Positions 1 through 6,543 of a stretch of DNA of 14,551 nt are shown one piece after another. The notes under the pieces were generated by a model. The model saw only the letters and a program-made list of their open reading frames with translations, was not told the origin of the DNA and did not search any database. Every line of letters starts with the position of its first letter. Position 1 is the first letter of the stretch. The stretch lies in contig JAEVYX010000013.1 of assembly GCA_023392515.1 (NCBI GenBank), forward strand, positions 1 through 14,551. The letters run 5' to 3'. This DNA comes from Bacillota bacterium (GTDB lineage: Bacteria; Bacillota; Clostridia; Christensenellales; Aristaeellaceae). Position numbers and translations under genes: made by a program.

Positions 1-540
1 ATCATCGGCCACTATGAAATCTCCCGCCATTTGCCGCTTCATTTATGCGGTATCATGATTTTTGTAGAGGCCGCTGCGGTCTTTACAAACAAGGTCTTCT
101 TCAAGGAGTTTTCTTATGCCATTGGGCTTCCCGGCGCGGCGATGGCCCTGATTACGCCCGAGCCCAGCGGTTATCCATTTTGGAATATTCAATACCTGCA
201 AAGCATTGTCATACATGCGCTGCTTGTGCTGGTTCCTTTATTGTGGATTTATGGCGACGGATTCCGCCCCAATATCCGCGTGCTGCCCAAAAATCTAATG
301 CTGCTGGTTTGCCTTGCTGCCGCATGCTTCGGCATAAACTTTTTACTTGGCAGCAATTATATGTTTGTGCGCTTTGCCCCGGCGGATACGCCCATCCAAT
401 TGTTTGATGAGTGGGTGGGCTGGCCGGGATATATCGGGCTTATGCTGGCTGCGGTCCTAATTGTCTGGCTGGCCATGTACGTGCCGTGGGAAGCTGCGGC
501 GAGGCGTAAAAGAAAAACGGGACATGCGATTAATGAATGA
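1..540 (+). CDS. YwaF/TIGR02206-like integral membrane protein (3' part)
   Basis: The frame is open from base 1 and ends at TGA 538-540, so the gene starts outside the window and 179 residues are visible. They contain about five hydrophobic membrane segments (near residues 10-30, 35-52, 63-82, 95-115 and 143-163) and a basic cytoplasmic tail with RRKRK. The LPLHLC motif at the start of the first segment and the LGSNYMF stretch after the fourth are what I associate with the YwaF/TIGR02206 family, whose members are about 230 residues with six helices. About one helix is therefore missing to the left. No biochemical function is established for this family. The last 11 bases overlap the 3' end of the convergent RNase R gene. 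A TTG at 31 could serve as a start, but it would cut the first membrane segment, so I treat the gene as truncated by the window edge. Confidence 0.75.
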   Translation: MIGHYEISRHLPLHLCGIMIFVEAAAVFTNKVFFKEFSYAIGLPGAAMALITPEPSGYPFWNIQYLQSIVIHALLVLVPLLWIYGDGFRPNIRVLPKNLMLLVCLAAACFGINFLLGSNYMFVRFAPADTPIQLFDEWVGWPGYIGLMLAAVLIVWLAMYVPWEAAARRKRKTGHAINE

Positions 541-2719
541 CCCGACTGTCTTCTGATCCATCCTCCCATATCTTGCTGCGGGATGTGATCAATTGAAAAT
601 CTACTTCCCGCCGCACCGTATCGGCCCGGCTTACCTGTACCTGCACACTGTCGCCCAGCCGGATGACATGGCCGGTACGCTGGCCTATGAGCGTGCTGTG
701 TTTATCATCGTAAATATAGTAGTCATCCAAGGAAGAAATGGAGACAAGCCCTTCTACCGTGTTTGGCAGGGTGACATAAAAACCCCATCCCGTAACGCCT
801 GAAACGATGCCATCAAATTGTTCGCCAATGTGCTTGGACATATAGTGGGCCTTCAGCAGGTCATCCCCCTCCCGCTCGGCCGATGTGGCTGCATATTCCC
901 GCTGGGAGCATTGGGCTGCCAGCTCCGCCATGCGCTTTGTCTGCTGTTCGCTGCTGCCTGCTTTGCCGGCAAGCAGCTTCTTTAGCATGCGGTGCACCTG
1001 AAGGTCGGGATAGCGACGGATAGGGGAAGTGAAATGGCAGTAATCTTTGGTAGCCAGCGCGTAGTGGCCCTCAGGCTTTTCTGAATAGCAGGCGCGCTTC
1101 AGCGAACGGATCATGACCATGCGGATGATATCGGCATTGCTGTTTTGCGCTGTTTTCGCCACAAGCTCCTGCAATACGCGGGGGTGCGGGTCCTGTCCGA
1201 TGCGGGCAGGCAGGTTCAGACCCTGCAAAAACAGTTCCAAAGCGTACAGCTTATCAGCATCCGGTTTTTCGTGAATGCGGTAAACAAACGGCAGCCCTTT
1301 TGATTGCGCCAATTGCGCTACGGTCTCATTCGCAGCCAGCATGAAATCTTCAATCAGCCTTTCGGCTTCCCCACGCTCCCTGGCATGGACGTCTATAGGT
1401 TCATGGTTGGCGTTGAGGGTAAAGCCGGTTTCGGAAAGATCAAAGTCGATGCTGCCGCGCTTCCGCCTTGTTTCTCTCAAGTCGTGAGAGAGGGCCAGCA
1501 TATCCTCAAGGGTTTTGTGAAGCGGCTGGGGAACGCTGTTTTCCTCCCCATTAAACAAGCGGTTTACTTGGGTGTAGGTCAAGCGCGCACTGGAGTGGAT
1601 GACAGAGGGCGCCAATTGGTGGGAGAGGATATTGCCTGATTGAATTTTCATGAAAAGGCTCATGGCCAGCCGGTCAACATCCGGCATCAGCGAACAAAGA
1701 TGGCTGGACAGCGCGTCCGGCAGCATGGGCAGCGTAAGCCCCGGCAAGTATAATGAGGTGCCCCGGCGAAGGGCTTCCTGGTCCAGGGGCTGGCCTGCAG
1801 CTACATAATGGGATACATCGGCGATATGAACGCCCAACTGCCAGGCACCATCCGGCAGTTTTTCCAGGGATACCGCGTCGTCAAAATCTTTTGCGTCTTC
1901 ACCGTCAATGGTAAACAGGACAAGGCTGCGCAAGTCCAGCCTGCCTTCCATGTCCTGTTCCTGTACGTGATCGGGGAACCCGGCTGCCTGGGCGGCCGCC
2001 TCATCAGGGAATGAGGTTTCAAAATCGTGGTCCTCCGCGATGGCCTTCAGCTGCACGGCAAGATGCTCCGCATCGCCCATCACCCGCAGCACACGGGCAA
2101 GAAGGGGCCTTCCCTGCTCCGGCCAGGCCACCGTTTGCAGCACTACCATATCGCCGTTCCTGGCGCCCAGGAGATCGCCTTCCAGCCGTATGTCACAGGT
2201 GATGGAACGGTCATAGGGCTTGGCGGTTAGCATAAGGCTGTTCTCGCCGCGAACCGGCTGCTTTTTCTTTTTTGGTTTCTGGCGAGTCTTTTCTTTTCTG
2301 ATGGGTGCACTCATAACGGACAGAACCGCGCTGAAGGTTTCGTGGGCGTGCCTGGTGACCATCACAAGCTCGCAGTGGCGGGCCCCGTTTGTTAGGTGGG
2401 AATCAGGGCGCACCAGAATGATATCACCACTCAGGCAGCGCAGCCTGCCAATCAGGCGGATGGGCAGGTTTTCCCGGTCATCCAACGAACGGGCGACCAG
2501 CGTGCCGCTTCGCAAAACCTGGGCCCGTGCCGTGATGAGGCCCATGGCTCGGGGAATCGTATATTTGCCTTTTTTTGTAAGAATAGCCTGCCCGTCGCGC
2601 AGCAGCGTATCCAGCGTTTTTTGCGCTTCGTCTGCCGGTATGTTCAAATGCCCGGCAATGCCGGATAATTCCCATGCCTTGCTCTCGGTTTCCAGGAGGC
2701 CTAAAATCATTTCTTTCAT
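530..2719 (-). CDS. rnr: Ribonuclease R (3'-5' exoribonuclease)
   Basis: A 729-residue protein with the full RNase R layout: N-terminal winged helix (about 1-60), two cold-shock-like OB domains (about 60-130 and 160-220), RNB catalytic domain (about 255-590) and C-terminal S1 domain (about 633-713). The four magnesium-binding aspartates are D272, D278, D280 and D281 within IDGEDAKDFDDA. The RNB signature HFTSPIRRYPDLQVHR is at 562-577. It degrades structured RNA processively from the 3' end in the cytoplasm and takes part in RNA quality control. A lysine/arginine-rich linker (about 141-157) separates the two OB domains. The ATG at 2717-2719 is preceded by AGGATGG. In many Firmicutes rnr sits next to smpB or secG; neither is here, so it looks monocistronic. 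No convincing promoter is seen in the 224-bp divergent spacer. Its stop overlaps the end of the convergent membrane-protein gene. Confidence 0.96.
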   Translation of the reverse strand: MKEMILGLLETESKAWELSGIAGHLNIPADEAQKTLDTLLRDGQAILTKKGKYTIPRAMGLITARAQVLRSGTLVARSLDDRENLPIRLIGRLRCLSGDIILVRPDSHLTNGARHCELVMVTRHAHETFSAVLSVMSAPIRKEKTRQKPKKKKQPVRGENSLMLTAKPYDRSITCDIRLEGDLLGARNGDMVVLQTVAWPEQGRPLLARVLRVMGDAEHLAVQLKAIAEDHDFETSFPDEAAAQAAGFPDHVQEQDMEGRLDLRSLVLFTIDGEDAKDFDDAVSLEKLPDGAWQLGVHIADVSHYVAAGQPLDQEALRRGTSLYLPGLTLPMLPDALSSHLCSLMPDVDRLAMSLFMKIQSGNILSHQLAPSVIHSSARLTYTQVNRLFNGEENSVPQPLHKTLEDMLALSHDLRETRRKRGSIDFDLSETGFTLNANHEPIDVHARERGEAERLIEDFMLAANETVAQLAQSKGLPFVYRIHEKPDADKLYALELFLQGLNLPARIGQDPHPRVLQELVAKTAQNSNADIIRMVMIRSLKRACYSEKPEGHYALATKDYCHFTSPIRRYPDLQVHRMLKKLLAGKAGSSEQQTKRMAELAAQCSQREYAATSAEREGDDLLKAHYMSKHIGEQFDGIVSGVTGWGFYVTLPNTVEGLVSISSLDDYYIYDDKHSTLIGQRTGHVIRLGDSVQVQVSRADTVRREVDFQLITSRSKIWEDGSEDSRVIH

Positions 2720-2880
2720 AAATCCATCCTAACGCACATTTTGCTTCTAAAAGTATTTCCGAACGCATTATGGAACATGACAGGCAAATAGCGCCGGAAT
2801 GCAGGAGAAATCCCAGTACTATATTGGAAAAATGAGTAAATTGAATGTTGTATGTAAGCGAGGTTCCATTTCTTGACCAG

Positions 2881-2907
2881 GTGTCAGATCTGTGATACTG
2901 TTACAAT
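2881..2907 (+). promoter_or_regulatory. Extended -10 promoter with possible operator
   Basis: TGTTACAAT at 2899-2907 is an extended -10 element (TGn followed by TACAAT, 5 of 6 matches to TATAAT). It would start RNA near 2914, about 30 nt before the ATG of the Fe-S protein and upstream of its AGGGGG ribosome-binding site. Just upstream lies an imperfect dyad, GTGTCA (2881-2886) and TGATAC (2893-2898) with a 6-bp centre and 5 of 6 arm positions paired. It sits where a repressor would block the polymerase. A TTGACC at 2873-2878 is too far (23 bp) to be a normal -35 for this -10. The promoter is a reasonable call; the operator is inference. Confidence 0.45.
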
Positions 2908-2943
2908 CTGAATCATCCTAAAAAGGCCGGCAGGGGGAAAAGC

Positions 2944-4218
2944 ATGGGGCATTTGACCACAAAATCAGCATATCAATCATTGGAGGAACGCATCAATCAT
3001 TTTGCGCAAGGTGCATCGCCTACCCCTACATTATACAAGATTTTGGAAGTGCTGTATACCGAGAATGAGGCCCGGCTGGTGTCCCTTTTACCCATACGAC
3101 CTTTCACACTGGAAAAGGCCGCCATGCTGTGGGGCGTAAGCCCGGTGGAGGCGGAGAAGCAGCTGGACAGGCTTTGCGAAAAGGCGCTGCTATTGGATGC
3201 CGATCAGAACGGCCAGCGGCTCTTTACTATGCCGCCGCCCATGGCCGGATTTTTTGAATTTGCGCTCATGCGTATCCGGGGCGACATAGACCAGAAGTAT
3301 ATCAGCGAGTTGTATTTTCAGTACATGAGCGTGGAAGAGGATTTTATTAAGGATCTCTTTTACGCGACGGAAACCAAAATGGGGCGCGTGTTTGTGCAGG
3401 AGCCTGTATTGTCTGCCGACCATGCCTTGCATATTCTCGATTATGAGCGCGCAACCCATATCATCCGCGAGGCGGATTTTATTGGCCTCGGGCTTTGCTA
3501 CTGCCGGCATAAAGCCTCTCATTTGGGTACCGTTTGCGATGCACCCTGGGATGTGTGCCTTTCCTTTGGCAATGTGGCGGATTCCCTGTCCCGCCATGAC
3601 CATATCCGGCGGATTGATGAAAAGGAAGCCCTGGATGTGCTGGTGCGCTCCTATGAGCATAATTTGGTACAAATCGGTGAAAATGTTCGCAAATCGCCTG
3701 CGTTCTTGTGCAATTGCTGCAGCTGCTGCTGTGAGGCATTGCAGGCGGTTAAGCGCTTTGGGTCCCTTTTGCCCATGGCAACCACGAATTTTATGGCTGA
3801 AATATCGGATGATACATGCGTGGGCCGCTCAAAATGCGCCAAAGTATGCCCTGTGCAGGCCATCTCCATGGCCTCTGCCGGTGAAGGGAAAAGGCTTGCC
3901 GCCCATGTGGATGAATCGGTTTGCCTTGGCTGCGGCGTTTGCGTGCGCAACTGCCCCACAAAGGCGGTCACGCTGAAAAGGCGGGAAATTCAGGTCATTA
4001 CGCCGGTGAACAGCGTACACCGCTACGTATTACAGGCCATAGAAAAAGGGACGCTGGCCAAACTGATTTTTGATAACCAGGCGCTTTCCAGCCACCGTGC
4101 CATGGCCGCTATCCTGGGCGCTATTCTGAAACTTCCGCCGCTGAAGCAGGCGCTGGCCAGCAAGCAGTTCAAGTCGGTTTATCTGGACAGGCTGCTGACG
4201 CGCATGGAAAAGAAATAG
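2944..4218 (+). CDS. Winged-helix-like, multi-cluster 4Fe-4S protein
   Basis: A 424-residue soluble protein. Residues about 25-95 resemble a winged helix (FTLEKAAMLWGVSPVEAEKQ). Two cysteine groups follow: CYCR...C...C (C185, C187, C198, C205) and CNCCSCCCEAL (C256, C258, C259, C261-C263). Then come two ferredoxin-type motifs. The second is canonical (C327, C330, C333, C337). The first reads C292-x2-R295-x2-C298-x3-C302, with Arg where the second cysteine is expected, so it may hold a 3Fe-4S or no cluster. I recall the same arrangement (CxCR, CNCCxCCC, paired ferredoxin motifs) in anaerobic bacteria and archaea as 4Fe-4S binding proteins of unknown role. Electron transfer, or an Fe-S sensor that binds DNA, would both fit; neither is shown. 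The ATG at 2944 follows AGGGGG. The gene has its own promoter and is convergent with the glycosylase gene, 44 bp away. Confidence 0.8.
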   Translation: MGHLTTKSAYQSLEERINHFAQGASPTPTLYKILEVLYTENEARLVSLLPIRPFTLEKAAMLWGVSPVEAEKQLDRLCEKALLLDADQNGQRLFTMPPPMAGFFEFALMRIRGDIDQKYISELYFQYMSVEEDFIKDLFYATETKMGRVFVQEPVLSADHALHILDYERATHIIREADFIGLGLCYCRHKASHLGTVCDAPWDVCLSFGNVADSLSRHDHIRRIDEKEALDVLVRSYEHNLVQIGENVRKSPAFLCNCCSCCCEALQAVKRFGSLLPMATTNFMAEISDDTCVGRSKCAKVCPVQAISMASAGEGKRLAAHVDESVCLGCGVCVRNCPTKAVTLKRREIQVITPVNSVHRYVLQAIEKGTLAKLIFDNQALSSHRAMAAILGAILKLPPLKQALASKQFKSVYLDRLLTRMEKK

Positions 4219-4262
4219 GATCAAGGCATATGGCTTGCACCAATCGCCGGTTCCCGCACCGC

Positions 4263-5108
4263 TCAGGCTGTTTTGGCCTTTTTCGGCCGGGTTGGCGATT
4301 TCTTGTTCACCATCCGCTCATAAAACATAAATTGCTGCATGATGCCCGCAAAACCGGGGTATCTGCCGAAAGGGGAAATGCCGCCGTATTGGTCGTCAAT
4401 CACCCGCTGAATCCAAACATCAACGGGGGCGGCAGCCAAACGGTGATAACCGAAGAGCGATACGCAGTTGGCCACTTTGATGCCGACACCATAGATAGCC
4501 AATAATTGTTTCGTGAGTTCCTCATCGGTAAGGCGGGAAAATCCCGCAAGGTCAAGTTCGCCCTTTGCTGCGGCCTGGGCGGCGGCCTTTATGTAAGGCG
4601 CGCGATAGCCCACCGAGCAGGCTCTAAGCGCCTCCTCCGGCACATCAGCAAGCGCCTGGGGGGAAGGAAAGCTGCTAAAACTGCGGCCCTGGGAAGTGAC
4701 TGTGCTGCCAAAGCAGCCGCACAATTTTTCAATTGCGTCCTGGATGGCTGGAATGCTTTTGCGTTGGGAAAGGATAAAGCTGATGAGCACTTCCCAGGGG
4801 TCCTGGCGCAAAATCCGCAGCCCTCGGCTTAATTCCGCCGCGTGAAGAAGGTAAGGGTCGTTTTCATCCACTGCACGGTGAAAAGCACCGTAATCCGTAT
4901 CCAGGTCAAAATAAGGCCGCCAAATATGCTGATAATCCGCATCGGAGCAGCTGAATTCATAGAGATCGCTGCCCAGCGAGGTGATGGCGGTATACTGATT
5001 CCGCATCATGGCTTCCACCCGGTTGGGGGAAACCGTCTGCATGCGAAAGCATTGGCCGCTTGCGGCGATGGCATGCGGGTCAAAATCCGCAATGAAATAT
5101 ATCCCCAT
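4263..5108 (-). CDS. OGG1-type DNA glycosylase/AP lyase (HhH-GPD family)
   Basis: N-terminal OGG domain (GQCFRM near the start) and HhH-GPD fold. I chose the ATG at 5106-5108 (281 residues) because GAGG lies 8 nt upstream. A GTG at 5127-5129 would add seven residues but has no ribosome-binding site. Numbering from that GTG, the helix-hairpin-helix is YGVGIKVANC with catalytic lysine K218, and the catalytic aspartate is D237 in PVDVW. GYRAPY carries R176, equivalent to human OGG1 Arg204. The family excises 8-oxoguanine and cleaves the abasic site through a Schiff base. The loop SSNNNIAR of human OGG1 (residues 147-154) is SQRKSIPA here, so Asn149 becomes Arg and Arg154 becomes Ala. These residues contact or replace the bases at the lesion, so relaxed opposite-base preference or another substrate is possible. 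It may be annotated elsewhere as DNA-3-methyladenine glycosylase 2. Confidence 0.88.
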   Translation of the reverse strand: MGIYFIADFDPHAIAASGQCFRMQTVSPNRVEAMMRNQYTAITSLGSDLYEFSCSDADYQHIWRPYFDLDTDYGAFHRAVDENDPYLLHAAELSRGLRILRQDPWEVLISFILSQRKSIPAIQDAIEKLCGCFGSTVTSQGRSFSSFPSPQALADVPEEALRACSVGYRAPYIKAAAQAAAKGELDLAGFSRLTDEELTKQLLAIYGVGIKVANCVSLFGYHRLAAAPVDVWIQRVIDDQYGGISPFGRYPGFAGIMQQFMFYERMVNKKSPTRPKKAKTA

Positions 5109-5134
5109 TCCTTTATCCTCATAAATCACGATTG

Positions 5135-5143
5135 TGTTATACT
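5135..5143 (+). promoter_or_regulatory. Possible extended -10 promoter for the FprA gene
   Basis: TGTTATACT at 5135-5143 is an extended -10 element (TGn plus TATACT, 5 of 6 matches). It lies about 90 bp upstream of the FprA start, in the divergent spacer with the glycosylase gene. No -35 match is seen at normal spacing. On the other strand TATAAC (5141-5136) could be a weak -10 for the glycosylase gene, overlapping the same bases. Confidence 0.3.
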
Positions 5144-5233
5144 ATCATCAAGAAGTACAAGCTTATTATACAGGATGGGCGGCATCATCGCAAATGCGGC
5201 CATATGAAGAACGATACGATGGAGGTTGAAACA

Positions 5234-6430
5234 ATGGGCAAGGCGATTACGGAAAAAGTCACCTGGGTGGGCAAGGTGGACTGGGAGCTGAAAAGGTTTC
5301 ATGGAGAGGAGTATTCCACATGGAAGGGCTCTTCCTATAACTCCTACCTTGTAAGAGACCAGAAAACAGCCCTGATTGATACGGTCTGGATGCCTTTTGA
5401 CAAGGAGTATGTTTCAAGGCTCAAACAGGAGATCGCTCTTGATAAAATTGACTATATCATCATCAATCACGGGGAAATCGACCATAGCGGTTCGCTGCCT
5501 GCGCTGATGCGGGAAATTTCCAACACGCCGATCTATTGCACGGCCAACGCCGTGAAATCGTTGAAGGGGCACTACCATCAGGATTGGAATTTTGTTCCGG
5601 TCAAGACGGGGGATACCCTTTCCCTGGGGGACAGCCGGCTGGTTTTTGTGGAAGCGCCCATGCTCCATTGGCCTGATACCATGTTCTCCTACCTTACCAA
5701 CGAAAACATTCTCTTTTCCAATGACGCCTTTGGCCAGCATTATGCCACCGAATCCCTGTACAATGATCTGGTGGACGAAGGGGAACTGTACGCGGAGGCC
5801 ATCAAATATTATGCCAACATCCTCACGCCCTTTTCCCCTCTGGTCATAAAGAAGATACAGGAAATTGTGTCCCTTTCCCTGCCGGTGGATATGATCTGCC
5901 CCAGCCATGGCGTCATCTGGAAGGACAAGCCCATGCAGATTGTGGAGAAATACCTCCAGTGGGCGGAGGGCTATCAGGAAAATCAGATCACCATTATTTA
6001 CGATACCATGTGGGATGCCACCCGGAAAATGGCGGAATCCATTGCCCAAGGCATTCGCATGAAAGACAGCAGCGTCACTGTAAAATTGATGCACGCAGCC
6101 AAAGACGATAAAAACGACATCATGACCCAGGTGTTTCGCTCCAAGGCAGTTTTGCTGGGCTCCTCCACAATCAACAACGGCTTTTTGTACGATATTGGTG
6201 GGCTGCTGGAGATGATGCGGGGCTTGAAATTCAAGAAAAAGCGGGCGACCGCTTTCGGAAGCTATGGATGGAGCGGTGAGGCGGTAAAACTCCTGTCCAA
6301 GGGCCTTGGGGAAGCAGGGTTTGAGCTGATTGACGAGGGGCTGAAAATGATCTGGGTACCCGATGAAAAATCATTGGCTGCCTGTGCCGCCTATGGCGAG
6401 GCAGTAGCCCAGGCGTGCAAAAAAGGGTGA
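5234..6430 (+). CDS. fprA: A-type flavoprotein FprA (diiron NO/O2 reductase)
   Basis: A 398-residue two-domain flavodiiron protein. The N-terminal metallo-beta-lactamase-like domain (1-250) keeps all seven diiron ligands: H79, E81, D83 and H84 (HGEIDH), H145 (LHWPD), D164 (SNDAFG) and H225 (CPSHG). The C-terminal flavodoxin domain (252-398) has the FMN phosphate loop YDTMWDATRK. There is no fused rubredoxin or flavin reductase domain, so it is class A and takes electrons from a separate rubredoxin or similar donor, not encoded here. In clostridia such proteins reduce O2 to water and/or NO to N2O in the cytoplasm, protecting the anaerobe. The ATG at 5234 has GGAGG 8 nt upstream. The frame stays open upstream (ATGs at 5204 and 5219), but those lack good ribosome-binding sites and would add sequence not expected in the family. 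No terminator follows, so readthrough into the ene-reductase gene is possible. Confidence 0.95.
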   Translation: MGKAITEKVTWVGKVDWELKRFHGEEYSTWKGSSYNSYLVRDQKTALIDTVWMPFDKEYVSRLKQEIALDKIDYIIINHGEIDHSGSLPALMREISNTPIYCTANAVKSLKGHYHQDWNFVPVKTGDTLSLGDSRLVFVEAPMLHWPDTMFSYLTNENILFSNDAFGQHYATESLYNDLVDEGELYAEAIKYYANILTPFSPLVIKKIQEIVSLSLPVDMICPSHGVIWKDKPMQIVEKYLQWAEGYQENQITIIYDTMWDATRKMAESIAQGIRMKDSSVTVKLMHAAKDDKNDIMTQVFRSKAVLLGSSTINNGFLYDIGGLLEMMRGLKFKKKRATAFGSYGWSGEAVKLLSKGLGEAGFELIDEGLKMIWVPDEKSLAACAAYGEAVAQACKKG

Positions 6431-6510
6431 AAAAGCCCGCGCAAGGCTGAAGCCGCATACCAGCCCGGCGAAATAAGATGGGTTAGCAATCCATAAGCGG
6501 GGTATCCTAT

Positions 6511-6519
6511 TGGTACAAT
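6511..6519 (+). promoter_or_regulatory. Extended -10 promoter for the ene-reductase gene
   Basis: TGGTACAAT at 6511-6519 is an extended -10 element (TGn plus TACAAT), the same form as at 2899-2907. RNA would begin near 6526, just ahead of the AGGAGG at 6531-6536. This would give a very short leader. No -35 match is seen at 16-18 bp. Confidence 0.4.
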
Positions 6520-6543
6520 ATGTGGCCAATAGGAGGAGATTGC

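Noticed and set aside
4269..4300. GGCC-TTTTTC-GGCC near the ends of the Fe-S and glycosylase genes as a terminator
   Set aside because: The stem is only 4 bp, no T-run follows it, and it lies within the glycosylase coding sequence.
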